From: JBBPZK01 sp965219175
GTDB lineage: Bacteria; Actinomycetota; Rubrobacteria; Rubrobacterales; Rubrobacteraceae
Reading direction: 5' to 3'
Length of the DNA: 64,000 nt
Assembly (NCBI GenBank): GCA_965219175.1
Contig: CBDCNI010000001.1
Coordinates: 124,001-188,000 of the forward strand
In this document: piece by piece, positions 40,700 to 49,362 of the stretch
Numbering within the stretch: the stretch's first letter is position 1
How the letters are laid out: each line of letters opens with the position of its first letter
Translations under genes and position numbers: made by a program
The notes under the pieces: generated by a model
What the model was told of the DNA's origin: nothing
The model's database searches: none
The model's input: the letters and a program-made list of their open reading frames with translations, nothing else

Positions 40700-41851
40700 A
40701 TGCGGATAGCATTTGTCGCCGACGACCTCTATCCGGGGTTCGGCGGACAGGCAACCGCCAGCGAAGGACACATCGAGGCTCTGCTGGCCCTCGGGCACGA
40801 AGTCCGGGTCCTGGCCGGGGCCGAGCGTTCCCCGGAGGCGCCGCCGTCCGGCGTGGTGGTGGAACGGCTGCCGGTGTGGCGTCCTGGAGAGAAGCAGACG
40901 CAACTCGCCCTTCCTCTGCGAAAGAAGGTAGAAAGCTTGCTCCGGTGGGCGGATGTCGTACAAATCAACACCCCGACGCCGCTCGCGCTGTGGACGCTGT
41001 GGCGCGCTAGACGCTGGAACATACCGTCCGCGATGGGCTTTCACACGCAGGAAGAGAGCATGACGCTTCACTTCGACCGGCTGCGACCTCTGATCTCCCC
41101 AACCCTAAGAAGCTGGTACAGGTTCCTCTACCACCAACCCGACTGCCTCGTGGCTCCCACAGCCTTCGCCGCCCGCCTGGCGCGAGGCTACACCCCGCGT
41201 CCGGTCCACGTCGTCTCGAACGGCATCCGGCTGCCGAAACACGACCCTAACAGACAGAAACGGGTCGAGGCTCTGCGAGATAGGCTACTGAACGGGAAGC
41301 AGTTTCTGCTCGTCTACGTGAGCCGCCTCTCGCACGAGAAACGTCCTCGGGATCTGTTGGAGATCATGGCTTCCCTGTCCTCGTTGCGGCAAGACGCGCG
41401 CTTGATCGTAGCCGGAAGAGGCCCTCTGCAAAAAGAACTGGAGCAAAGTACGACGAAGCTCGGCCTCGCGGACACGGTACGCTTTTTGGGGTACGTTTCA
41501 GAGGAGGATAAGCAGGACCTCCTGACCGCCGGAGACCTGTTCCTGATGCCCTCCCCGACAGAGCTCCAGAGCATCGCCACGCTGGAGGCGATGATAAGGG
41601 GATGCGCGGTGGCGGCGCTCCGGTCAGAGACGAGCGCGGTCTGCGAGATGATCCGGGAGGCCGATTGCGGGCTCTGCTACGAAGTGGGCCGGATAGATGA
41701 AGCGGCGTGTGAGATCTCCCAATTGTTGGAAAGACCGGCGGAGCTAGTGCGGATGAAAGAGAATGCTATCCGCGCGGCGCGGGTACATGACATCCACGAG
41801 AGCGGCCGGCGGCTGGAGGAGATCTACACTTCCCTACTCCGCGCCCGATAG
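40700..41851 (+). CDS. GT4 glycosyltransferase (diacylglycerol/phospholipid glycosyltransferase type)
   Basis: This 383-residue GT-B enzyme has the N-terminal glycine loop P-G-F-G-G-Q-A-T-A, acceptor-side N-T-P-T-P-L-A-L, the hinge V-S-R-L-S-H-E-K-R and donor-site E-x7-E motif P-T-E-L-Q-S-I-A-T-L-E-A-M, so it is a retaining GT4 enzyme. The overall resemblance is to glucosyl-diacylglycerol and mannosyl-lipid transferases. It acts at the cytoplasmic membrane face. It is followed by a tandem SDR and faces two convergent genes of similar character, which suggests a glycolipid function. Confidence 0.85.
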   Translation: MRIAFVADDLYPGFGGQATASEGHIEALLALGHEVRVLAGAERSPEAPPSGVVVERLPVWRPGEKQTQLALPLRKKVESLLRWADVVQINTPTPLALWTLWRARRWNIPSAMGFHTQEESMTLHFDRLRPLISPTLRSWYRFLYHQPDCLVAPTAFAARLARGYTPRPVHVVSNGIRLPKHDPNRQKRVEALRDRLLNGKQFLLVYVSRLSHEKRPRDLLEIMASLSSLRQDARLIVAGRGPLQKELEQSTTKLGLADTVRFLGYVSEEDKQDLLTAGDLFLMPSPTELQSIATLEAMIRGCAVAALRSETSAVCEMIREADCGLCYEVGRIDEAACEISQLLERPAELVRMKENAIRAARVHDIHESGRRLEEIYTSLLRAR

Positions 41852-41898
41852 AGAGCTGCTACAAAAAAGAAAACCATGTTCGAAAGGATGCGCCTGTA

Positions 41899-43758
41899 AT
41901 GGATACTTCTTCTACGACGGTTGCGGTTACTGGAGCCGGAGGCTCCCTCGGAGGGACGCTGGTACGACGCCTCTTGCGAAACAGATATCAGGTGAGAGCC
42001 CTGGCGCGCAAGGAGGCCGACGTGTCCCGGTTGCGCGGGTTGGGGGCGGAGCCCGTGCGCGGCGACGTGCGGGAAGCGGCGGCGCTGGAGGAACTGACGC
42101 AGGACTGCCGGGTCGTCTTCCACCTGGCGGCCTGGATGGGAAGCCCTTTCGACGAAGAGCTTGCATACGCGGTCAACGTCGGCGGAACGGAGAGCGTGAT
42201 CCAGGCGTCGGCGAAAGCAGGCGCTGAACGGGTGGTGCTGGCGAGCAGCATCGCGGTGTATGGTCCGATTCAGGAGGGAACTATTACCGAGGAGTCGCCG
42301 GCCTGGAGCGTCGGGGACCTCTACAGTGATACGAAGATAGAGGCCGAGAAGGTGGCCCGGCGCGAGGCTGGGCGGGTTGGCGTTGAGTTGGTGGTGTTGC
42401 GCCCCACCATGATCTACGGTCCCGAGTCTCCCTCGTGGACGGAGGTTCCTTTCGGTGCCATCTCCAAAGGGTTGCCCGTGGCGATCGGGTCCGGAGAAGA
42501 CCTGGCCGACCCAGTCTACGTCGAAGACGTGGCTCAAGCTTTCGAGCTGGCGGGCTCCGTCCCTGAAGCGGCGGACGAGACGTTCAACATCGGCTCAGGC
42601 CCAGAAACCTGGAACACCTTCCTCGGCGGCTACGCGAAGCTGGCGGGCAAACCCCTGCGTCACGTACCCGCCCCCCTGGCCCGCGCCGGGGCGAAGGCGG
42701 CCGGACGAGCGGAGAGTCTTCTGGGACGACGCTCCAGGGTCTCGGCCGAGATGGTCGGCGCGATGACCAGCCGGGCCGTTTTCCCGCACGAGAAAGCCTC
42801 CCGAATACTCGGTTTCGAACCCGAGTTCGGCCTCGAAGAGGGGATGCGCGAGACGGGAGCCTGGCTGCGAAGCGCGGGCCTGCTGAAGCGGCCATCCGTG
42901 GCGCTGGTCACGGGGGCGTCGGGTGGGCTCGGCCGGGCGACCGCCCTCAAGCTGCGGGACGAAAGTGTCACGGTCTGGGCGGCGGATATCGAGCCGCCGG
43001 AGGGTATTGAGGGTGTAAACATTCTGGCGCTGGACGTGACCTCGGAGGAGAGCATCGCCGATGCGCTGGAGGCGATCGAACAACAGGGCGAGGGCGTCGA
43101 CTTGCTGGTGAACGTGGCCGGGTTGGCGAAGCCAGGTGCCCTGGAGCGGCAGGCGTTCGAGGACGTGGAGTTACAGTTCGACGTGAACGCCTACGGCCCC
43201 CTGCGCCTGGCGCGGGCGGTTGCTCCGGGGATGCGAAAGAGGGGGTGGGGTAGGATCGTCAACGTCTCATCCACCAACGGCTTTATCGTGACGCCGTTTA
43301 TGGGAGCGTACTCGGCCTCGAAATACGCTCTCGAAGCGCTCTCCGACTCTTTGCGCATGGAGCTCGCGCCCTGGGGTGTAGAGGTGATGGTCGTGGAGCC
43401 AGGCGCGATGAAGACCGGCTTCTCGGAGAAAGCAAAGACGGCGCTGCGGAGGGAACTATCCAACTCCGGCGACGGCTGGGACTCTTATCTCGAAGCGTTC
43501 TCGAAGAGCCCGCTGTGGGGGAGTGACAACTCGACGAGCCCGGAGAAAGTCGCCGGCTTCATCGTCAAGCGGGCTCTTTCGCGGCGGGCTCCGGCCCGTA
43601 GGCTCGCTACGCTGGACGCTTATCCTTCCCGGATCATGTCCCTGCTGCCGACCGTCGTCAGGGATACTTTCTTTATCCGTGCTTCCGGTCTCCACCGCCG
43701 GCCACCGGCTGGCGATGGTACAGCAGCCAGACGGCCAGCGGACCAACTAGAAAGATGA
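41899..43758 (+). CDS. Tandem fusion: NAD-dependent epimerase/dehydratase plus classical short-chain dehydrogenase
   Basis: This is a 619-residue protein of two complete Rossmann enzymes. Residues about 6-325 are an extended SDR: T-G-A-G-G-S-L-G-G cofactor loop, S-S-I-A-V-Y-G, catalytic Y-S-D-T-K and R-P-T-M-I-Y-G-P. Residues about 334-600 are a classical SDR: T-G-A-S-G-G-L-G, N-V-A-G, N-V-S-S-T-N-G and Y-S-A-S-K. Both active sites look intact. The enzyme could carry out two successive redox or epimerisation steps on a lipid or sugar. ATG at 41899 follows AAAGGATG. Its 3' end overlaps the convergent flippase-like gene by 86 bases. Confidence 0.87.
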   Translation: MDTSSTTVAVTGAGGSLGGTLVRRLLRNRYQVRALARKEADVSRLRGLGAEPVRGDVREAAALEELTQDCRVVFHLAAWMGSPFDEELAYAVNVGGTESVIQASAKAGAERVVLASSIAVYGPIQEGTITEESPAWSVGDLYSDTKIEAEKVARREAGRVGVELVVLRPTMIYGPESPSWTEVPFGAISKGLPVAIGSGEDLADPVYVEDVAQAFELAGSVPEAADETFNIGSGPETWNTFLGGYAKLAGKPLRHVPAPLARAGAKAAGRAESLLGRRSRVSAEMVGAMTSRAVFPHEKASRILGFEPEFGLEEGMRETGAWLRSAGLLKRPSVALVTGASGGLGRATALKLRDESVTVWAADIEPPEGIEGVNILALDVTSEESIADALEAIEQQGEGVDLLVNVAGLAKPGALERQAFEDVELQFDVNAYGPLRLARAVAPGMRKRGWGRIVNVSSTNGFIVTPFMGAYSASKYALEALSDSLRMELAPWGVEVMVVEPGAMKTGFSEKAKTALRRELSNSGDGWDSYLEAFSKSPLWGSDNSTSPEKVAGFIVKRALSRRAPARRLATLDAYPSRIMSLLPTVVRDTFFIRASGLHRRPPAGDGTAARRPADQLER

Positions 43759-44677
43759 GGTAGAAGCTCGCGACCCGCCAGACGAGGACCGCCGCCGCGA
43801 CGACGCCTCCGGGGTGGGTGCCGACGGCCAGCCCCACGGCCGCCTCTATAAATCCGGAGCCGCCGGGTGTCGGGACAAAGTGGGAGACGAGTGTCAGGCT
43901 GATCAGGATAGACAAGATGACTATGAGATCGGTCTGGACTCCGTAGAGCCTCAAGATAGCCCAGAGGATGGTGAACCCGCCGAACCATCCGAAGCCTGTC
44001 AGGACCTGGAGTAGGATCCAGGACGAAAAAGACATCCCGGAGTAAGCGCGGATGCTGTGGTAGTAGTCGCGGGCGATCTCCTGTAGCTGGGAGTCGAAAC
44101 GCTTCAAGAGCGGCCACTTCCTGACGGCGAGTATGAGGCGGACGATCAGACGCGGGTAGCGCTCCAGGACCACTGCCCCGGCGATCGACAGCGCAACCGC
44201 CCCGAAGGCCAGAAGCTCGACCCCATACGGAAGCCTCAAAGTGTTCGTGTAGATCAAATATCCAAGCCCCAACGGGACGGACCACGCGTAGAAGATAAGG
44301 TCCAAGATGATGATCTGCATCGCCACCCCAACCCCCTTCCCGAGCGAAACACCCCGCCGCTGGAGCCCAACCGCGATAACCGGCCCCTGCCCCGAACTGC
44401 TCGGCGTCGCAGCCCCCCCAAGCACCGACGCGAGATGTACTAAAAGGGCAGAACTATAAGGCAATGGTATCCTCTGAGCCCGGCACAGAAGCGCTATCTT
44501 CGCCGGCGGGGCCAGCCACTGGGCGAGCAACGCGACAAAGCCGACGACTATCGTCAGAAAGCTCCAGTCCCGAACACGATAGGTCCCAGGCTGGAAGATC
44601 TCCGCGCCCGCCACCACGTAGAGTCCCACCAGACCGAGCGCCACGCTTACGACGAGCGCGAGCGCGCCCCGTTTCAA
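43673..44677 (-). CDS. Lysylphosphatidylglycerol-synthase-TM (UPF0104) flippase-like membrane protein
   Basis: This 334-residue protein has about eight helices. G-G-A-A-T-P-S-S-S-G-Q-G-P and P-T-P-G-G-S-G-F-I-E-A-A are the signature polar stretches of the UPF0104 family, the membrane part of MprF and relatives. Members move lipids or lipid-linked sugars across the membrane. The gene overlaps the MGDG-synthase-like gene before it by four bases, so glycosyltransferase and putative flippase are coupled. The C-terminal 86 bases are antisense to the end of the SDR fusion. Confidence 0.82.
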   Translation of the reverse strand: MKRGALALVVSVALGLVGLYVVAGAEIFQPGTYRVRDWSFLTIVVGFVALLAQWLAPPAKIALLCRAQRIPLPYSSALLVHLASVLGGAATPSSSGQGPVIAVGLQRRGVSLGKGVGVAMQIIILDLIFYAWSVPLGLGYLIYTNTLRLPYGVELLAFGAVALSIAGAVVLERYPRLIVRLILAVRKWPLLKRFDSQLQEIARDYYHSIRAYSGMSFSSWILLQVLTGFGWFGGFTILWAILRLYGVQTDLIVILSILISLTLVSHFVPTPGGSGFIEAAVGLAVGTHPGGVVAAAVLVWRVASFYLIFLVGPLAVWLLYHRQPVAGGGDRKHG

Positions 44678-45909
44678 GTCTCCCCGCCGGCGTAACGGAC
44701 GATGTAGCGTGCCAGAAGCTCGGTCTTCGCCCCAAGGTCCAACTCTCGGCAGCGCGCCGCCACCTCCTCCGCGTAAGAAGGATCCGACGCATATAGCTTG
44801 ACTTTCTCCAACAGCGTCTCCCGGTCCCTGACGTAGTGTCCCAACCTCCGGCGCTCGACGAATCGTACTACGCCCCGCTCGTTCAGCCCCGCGTATCCGG
44901 TGAGCAACACGGGACGCCCGACGGCCAGCGCCTCATAGACCGAGGCCGGGCCTCCCTTGCCGACGAACACGTCGCCCGCCGCCAGATACACGGACACGTC
45001 CTCCACGAAGCCCTCGACCCTGAGCCTGTCAGGAGCTACACGCAACTTGAGCAACTCTTTCTTCAGGGCCTCGTTCCTACCGGTTATGGCGACGACTTGC
45101 GGGGCGACTTCGGCGTCCAGCAAGGTACGGACCAGCCGCGGTTGCCGCCCCCCGATTCCTTCTCCCCCGAACGCGACCACGCAGGTAAACCGGTTCCCGA
45201 GCCCGAGACGTTTGCGCGCTTCCTCTTTAGTCGGCGCACTCAGAAAAGCCTGCCGCACCGGATATCCTACGACCTCTATCTTCTGCTCCGGAACACCAAA
45301 GCGCATCAAGTCTTGCTGGATCCCCTCGGAAGGGACCACTATGCGGTCCGCGCGTGGATCCGCCCAGTACCCGCTGATGTCGTGCGGCTCGGTGGCGAAG
45401 GTGAGCACCGGCACCCGCAATCCGTAGAGCCTCTTCGCCTCGGCGAGCCCGGTGGTTATGAGACCGTGGTTCGAGACGACCAGCAGCGGGGAAGCGCCGG
45501 CAAGGTCTTCTGCGGCGGCGCGGGCGAAACCGCGCAGGATGCGCCGCTGCAAGACCATCGCGGGGCGCGGGAAAGTGTCGATGATCCGCTGCCCGGAGCG
45601 GGCTAGTAACGGATAGCGCAAAGCCCGGCGCCAGGAGTCCTTGTGCCGACGGTCGAGGCCCGTGACGCCGACCTCTTTCATGTAGTCCGAGACGTGCGTC
45701 TCGAAGCGTCCCGGATAGTAGCGTTCGACAGCCTCGGCCATCGCCTGTGCCGTCGCAACGTGCCCGCCACCCGCGGCGATGGTGGCGAACAGGATGGGCG
45801 GACGAACGGCTCGGCGTTCCACCGCGCTCAACCCGTATAGTTGTAGTAGACGTTTCTCACAGTCAACGCCGGAAGATAGCACAGAATGCAAAAGAGGAGA
45901 GGACCGCAT
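44674..45909 (-). CDS. MGDG-synthase-like glycosyltransferase
   Basis: This protein has up to 411 residues. T-I-A-A-G-G-G-H-V-A-T-A is the N-terminal loop, T-F-A-T-E-P-H-D-I-S follows in the acceptor region, and the donor site reads F-V-G-K-G-G-P-A-S-V-Y-E-A. This is the GT28/MGDG synthase fold, as in diacylglycerol galactosyl- or glucosyltransferases. It is a paralogue of the domain at 2586-4460 but has no fused C-terminal domain. The start is uncertain: ATG at 45909 lies in the loop of a possible terminator, and GTG at 45822 (residue 30) would keep the whole fold. It is coupled to the downstream flippase-like gene. Confidence 0.84.
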   Translation of the reverse strand: MRSSPLLHSVLSSGVDCEKRLLQLYGLSAVERRAVRPPILFATIAAGGGHVATAQAMAEAVERYYPGRFETHVSDYMKEVGVTGLDRRHKDSWRRALRYPLLARSGQRIIDTFPRPAMVLQRRILRGFARAAAEDLAGASPLLVVSNHGLITTGLAEAKRLYGLRVPVLTFATEPHDISGYWADPRADRIVVPSEGIQQDLMRFGVPEQKIEVVGYPVRQAFLSAPTKEEARKRLGLGNRFTCVVAFGGEGIGGRQPRLVRTLLDAEVAPQVVAITGRNEALKKELLKLRVAPDRLRVEGFVEDVSVYLAAGDVFVGKGGPASVYEALAVGRPVLLTGYAGLNERGVVRFVERRRLGHYVRDRETLLEKVKLYASDPSYAEEVAARCRELDLGAKTELLARYIVRYAGGET

Positions 45910-45927
45910 AAGCTCGGCTCTCTCCTC
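45894..45927 (-). terminator. Possible terminator of the SDR gene
   Basis: GAGGAGAG (45894-45901) and CTCTCCTC (45920-45927) form an 8-bp stem. On the minus strand the stem is followed by TTTTGC. It begins about 30 bases after the SDR stop at 45956. The loop contains the first possible ATG of the next gene. Confidence 0.4.
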
Positions 45928-45955
45928 CGTTCAACGGTGAAGCGTATTTCCGTAA

Positions 45956-46762
45956 CTACATGCTGCTGTGTCCGGAGACGGCTTTCTCCAGATCTCCCTT
46001 CATCTGGGAGACTTGCTCATCTAGCTCTCTCGGCTGCTCGCGGGTCATCTGGGTCATCGCGGAGCGGTCCTCGGCGCCGCGCACGACTTCCAGCTCTCCG
46101 GCTTCGAGCCCCGCCACGAGCGCGCCGGCGACGTCTTCGGTCGACTCGTACTCGAAGCCCAGGTCCGGCCCGGCTTCATTGCTCTCCATCATCGGGGTGT
46201 CGGTCGCGCCGGGATAAACGATCATGACGTGCACCCCCTCGCCGTAGAGTTCGCGCCGCAGCGCCTCCCCGAAGTGGGCGATGCCGGCCTTGGTCGCGGC
46301 ATAGGTAGCGTAGAACGGCATCCCAACAAGCCCGAAGCCCGAGGATACGTTCACGATGGCGGCGTCACCGCTCTCCCGAAGGGCGGGTAGCGCCGCGCGG
46401 GTCAGCAGGATCGGGGCGAGCAAGTTCACCTCTATCTGCGACTGGACGTCCCCGGCGTCGATGTTCTCAAGCCTCCCGGCGCGAACGTTACCGGCGTTGT
46501 TGACCAGAACGTCGAGCCCCCCGAAGCCCTCTGTCGCCGCCTGGATGACCTTTTCCCGATCCTCTGAATCGGTCACGTCGCCCGCCACGGCCTGAGCCTC
46601 GCCGCCGGCTTCTTTAACTAGCTTGGCCGTCTCCTGCAAAGGTTCCTCGCGTCGGCCGGTAAGCGTCAACCGCGCGCCCTTGCGCCCCAACTCGACCGCG
46701 ACGGCACGCCCGATGCCGCTCCCCGCGCCGGTCACCAGCACGCTCTTGTTCGAAAGCTCCAC
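45956..46762 (-). CDS. Short-chain dehydrogenase/reductase
   Basis: This protein has 268 residues from the GTG at 46762, which follows GAAGGAG (a longer frame to 46795 lacks a ribosome site). It carries T-G-A-G-S-G-I-G-R-A, N-N-A-G-N-V-R-A-G, N-V-S-S-G-F-G-L and Y-A-A-T-K-A, so it is a classical SDR with an intact active site. A hydrophilic C-terminal extension of about 40 residues (M-T-Q-M-T-R-E-Q-P) follows the fold. It is monocistronic. The substrate is unknown, but similar proteins are often annotated as general oxidoreductases for lipids or ketones. Confidence 0.86.
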   Translation of the reverse strand: MELSNKSVLVTGAGSGIGRAVAVELGRKGARLTLTGRREEPLQETAKLVKEAGGEAQAVAGDVTDSEDREKVIQAATEGFGGLDVLVNNAGNVRAGRLENIDAGDVQSQIEVNLLAPILLTRAALPALRESGDAAIVNVSSGFGLVGMPFYATYAATKAGIAHFGEALRRELYGEGVHVMIVYPGATDTPMMESNEAGPDLGFEYESTEDVAGALVAGLEAGELEVVRGAEDRSAMTQMTREQPRELDEQVSQMKGDLEKAVSGHSSM

Positions 46763-47004
46763 TAAGAACACTCTCCTTCTCGTATAATTCGCCAAAACTT
46801 AGAGGAACACCGGACACCCCAGCGCTCCTCTCTGGTCTTACTCACCCATATATACTACCGCGAGTATGTTTTGGCAGCATGAAGTTTACCTTACGCGACG
46901 TTGGCTTCTTCCAGAGACGGGTGCGGGCGGCGGGTGTTGCAGAGGGCTTCCAGTTACCCGAAGACCGTCACCTTTGTGGCCTGAGAAGTAAGAAACGTCA
47001 GGCT

Positions 47005-47033
47005 GCCTCCGGACTAAATCTCAGTCCGGAGGC
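47005..47033 (-). terminator. Hairpin embracing the stop codon of the gatZ-like gene
   Basis: GCCTCCGGACT (47005-47015) and AGTCCGGAGGC (47023-47033) are exact inverted repeats with a 7-base loop. The stop codon (47014-47016) sits at the stem-loop junction. No T-run follows directly, so it may slow transcription or protect the 3' end of the message as much as terminate it. Nothing else was recognised between here and 46763. Confidence 0.42.
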
Positions 47034-48267
47034 GCGGGGTCGAGGCCAGTAAGCGATCCGCCCCGAACAAATTGAAAGACCTCACATATTTTTCAATGGA
47101 CGCCGCGACACGGTCCACGACCCACCGGTGAGGATCGCCCATCACCGGCTCCAGGTTCGCGTATAGTCTCATCCGCGCCTCGACTACCAATGGTTCCGTC
47201 CACACGTAGCGCGCTCCCGAAGCGACCAGCCAGTGACGTCTGTCGGGATCAAGCAGATCGAAATCCTCCGGTTCGTCGGGCTGCAACCATTTTATCCAGC
47301 GTCCGGAGTCGAGGACGGCAGCGGTTAGTGTCTCGAAGAATCCAGAGGGGTCGATCGAGGAGGATCTGGCGAACGCTTCCTCATAGTCGCAGAGAGCGCG
47401 CAAAGCGTCAGCCTCTTCCACGGTGAACTCAGGACCAATGTTGGCGCCACCCATGCCGCTCATTGGATAGGCTTCCGGGTTTGCTACCCAGTCGGTGTAG
47501 TGGCCTTTTATTAGTGAGCCATGCGGGGCGACGATGTCCCGCAACTCTTCGGCCACGCGGGGATCGAAGACGGTTGTGTGCAGATCCGTGCCGACCTTTC
47601 CCACGATGAAAGATGGCCACGCTTCCGTCAGCTCTCTCTCCTCCAACGCGGTTCCGAGAAGACCCATGAATTGTCGGAAGCTCTCGACGTTGGCGAGGCC
47701 TCCGGCCACCTCCTCTGTACCCACTTCGTACGCGGTGGTTGGGATACCGAGCCGCCGGCGTTCCGACTCGGCGTGCTCTAGCAACTCTACGGTACGCTCT
47801 ACTACTACGCCGATGTCGAGCGGTTCCCCGCGGGCGAGGGTGCGGTCCACCGTGGGGTCCACGTGGAGCAGCGCGTAGCCAGCCTCCAGGCAAGCGGTCA
47901 TAGAGCGCTTTGTCTCGTCCATGGCCTCTTCGAGGTCGAGAGCAGCTTTGGCGTGGGCGTCCTTCAACCACGGGCCGCCGTGATCCAGACACGGATATAG
48001 CGGATGCTCGCACGAATGCTTACGCGCCAACTCCCTCATGCGCGCCACGTAGAGATCCGGGGTCCACCCGGTGTAACCGCCGTCGCGGTCCACCTGGTTC
48101 AGCGTGGTGGCAAAGAGCATCGGTGTCGCCGTACGCGCCGCCACGATGATCGCCGCTTCCATTACCGCATCGGAGTTCGGACACACCGCCAGTAAAGTTA
48201 GCGGGGTCCCAGTATCCTGCAGACCCTTGACGCGCGCGACCAGTTCCTTGATGGTTGGTTGTTCCAT
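47014..48267 (-). CDS. GatZ/KbaZ-like D-tagatose-bisphosphate aldolase subunit or ketose-phosphate epimerase
   Basis: This 417-residue TIM-barrel protein contains L-Y-P-C-L-D-H-G-G-P-W, A-L-L-H-V-D-P-T-V-D, T-A-Y-E-V-G-T-E-E and L-I-K-G-H-Y-T-D-W-V, the pattern of GatZ/KbaZ. In enterobacteria this subunit supports the catalytic GatY/KbaY aldolase. No GatY homologue is in the operon. Some stand-alone GatZ-like proteins are reported, to my recollection, to epimerise ketohexose (phosphate) at C4, which would suit a lone copy. It is the last gene of the DeoR-ABC-PfkB-SIS operon. Confidence 0.82.
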   Translation of the reverse strand: MEQPTIKELVARVKGLQDTGTPLTLLAVCPNSDAVMEAAIIVAARTATPMLFATTLNQVDRDGGYTGWTPDLYVARMRELARKHSCEHPLYPCLDHGGPWLKDAHAKAALDLEEAMDETKRSMTACLEAGYALLHVDPTVDRTLARGEPLDIGVVVERTVELLEHAESERRRLGIPTTAYEVGTEEVAGGLANVESFRQFMGLLGTALEERELTEAWPSFIVGKVGTDLHTTVFDPRVAEELRDIVAPHGSLIKGHYTDWVANPEAYPMSGMGGANIGPEFTVEEADALRALCDYEEAFARSSSIDPSGFFETLTAAVLDSGRWIKWLQPDEPEDFDLLDPDRRHWLVASGARYVWTEPLVVEARMRLYANLEPVMGDPHRWVVDRVAASIEKYVRSFNLFGADRLLASTPRLRTEI

Positions 48268-48309
48268 GTGTACGTCTATACCTTTACCGTCCCTGGTAAG
48301 CGCGAATGA

Positions 48310-49362
48310 CTAACCCTCCGACAACTCTATGTAGCTCGTGAGGTTTCTCGACTCGTCGGGGTCCACGCCCTTGTGCACCGCGCGGTAGTAAGCGAGGAGC
48401 TGCAAGAGCGGGAGGTAGAGCATTCCGAGGGCGTGCTCCGGGATATCCTCTCCGATCGAGATGTTCGTGACGCTACCACCCGGGCTGTGCACCGTGTCCG
48501 GCGAGAGCGAGAGTATGGGCGAACTTGAACTGTCCGAGAGATCCGTCAAAACCTGCTGCTCGTGCTGCTCGCCTCGCTTGGAGCCCAGGTTGACGATCAG
48601 GGTGCTCTCGTCTATTACGCTCCGAGGGCCGTGGCGGACCTCCAGGGTGTGGTAGCAGACGGCTTTGGAGAGCGACATCTCGATGAGTTTGAGCGTGGCT
48701 TCGATCGCCACGCCGTACAGTGGTCCGCCGCCGAGAAACACCGCCGAGTCCCACTCGGATTCGGCGACCTGTTGTACTTCAGACTCCCACTGGTCGAGCA
48801 GACCCGGCAGCATGTCGGGCAGCCGCCGCAGGGCGCCGGCCAGTTCCTCATCGCCGGAGAGCAGGGCGACCATATACTGCGCGGCCAGGTACATAGAGCC
48901 GAAAGACCTGGTCTGGGGGATCACGTGATCGTAACCCTCGGGGATCATGATCGAGACGTCGGCCATCTCGTCCAGGGTGCTTCCGGGTTTGTTCCCTATC
49001 AGCACGGTACGTCCGGGGAAACGATCCGAGAAGGTTTCGACCGCCCTGATGGTCTCGGTGGTCTCACCCGAGCGACTGGCGCTGAGAAGCAAGGGATTGC
49101 CTCCGGGAGAGAGCGTCATGTCAGGGAAAAGCATCACTTCCGACGAAGGGAACACGCTTACGCGGGTTCCCAGTTTTTCCCTCCACAGCGTGGCATTGGC
49201 GAGCCCCATGTAATAGGGCGAACCGCAAGAGGTGAACAACAAGTCGTCGGGTGAATCTCCGGCCAACCCCCTGACGTCTTCGATGCGTTCATCGACCACG
49301 GATAGCGCGGCCTTCCACGCCTCCGCCTGGCCTTTTATGTCTTCGTAGCACCGGTAGTTCAT
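48310..49362 (-). CDS. SIS-domain sugar-phosphate isomerase/deaminase (AgaS/GlmS-C type)
   Basis: This protein has 350 residues from the ATG at 49362 (the open frame upstream is inside the kinase gene). It contains two SIS domains: T-S-C-G-S-P-Y-Y-M-G with S-A-S-R-S-G-E-T-T-E-T in the first, and F-L-G-G-G-P-L-Y-G-V-A-I-E-A with E-V-R-H-G-P in the second. The type is AgaS/FrlB/GlmS-isomerase, acting on amino-sugar or fructosamine phosphates. It overlaps the kinase stop by four bases. In this operon it would deaminate or isomerise an imported hexosamine derivative to a ketose phosphate (inference). Confidence 0.86.
   Translation of the reverse strand: MNYRCYEDIKGQAEAWKAALSVVDERIEDVRGLAGDSPDDLLFTSCGSPYYMGLANATLWREKLGTRVSVFPSSEVMLFPDMTLSPGGNPLLLSASRSGETTETIRAVETFSDRFPGRTVLIGNKPGSTLDEMADVSIMIPEGYDHVIPQTRSFGSMYLAAQYMVALLSGDEELAGALRRLPDMLPGLLDQWESEVQQVAESEWDSAVFLGGGPLYGVAIEATLKLIEMSLSKAVCYHTLEVRHGPRSVIDESTLIVNLGSKRGEQHEQQVLTDLSDSSSSPILSLSPDTVHSPGGSVTNISIGEDIPEHALGMLYLPLLQLLAYYRAVHKGVDPDESRNLTSYIELSEG

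Noticed and set aside
47014..48267. Catalytic class II aldolase
   Set aside because: The barrel matches GatZ/KbaZ rather than the GatY/FbaA catalytic subunit with its zinc-binding histidines.
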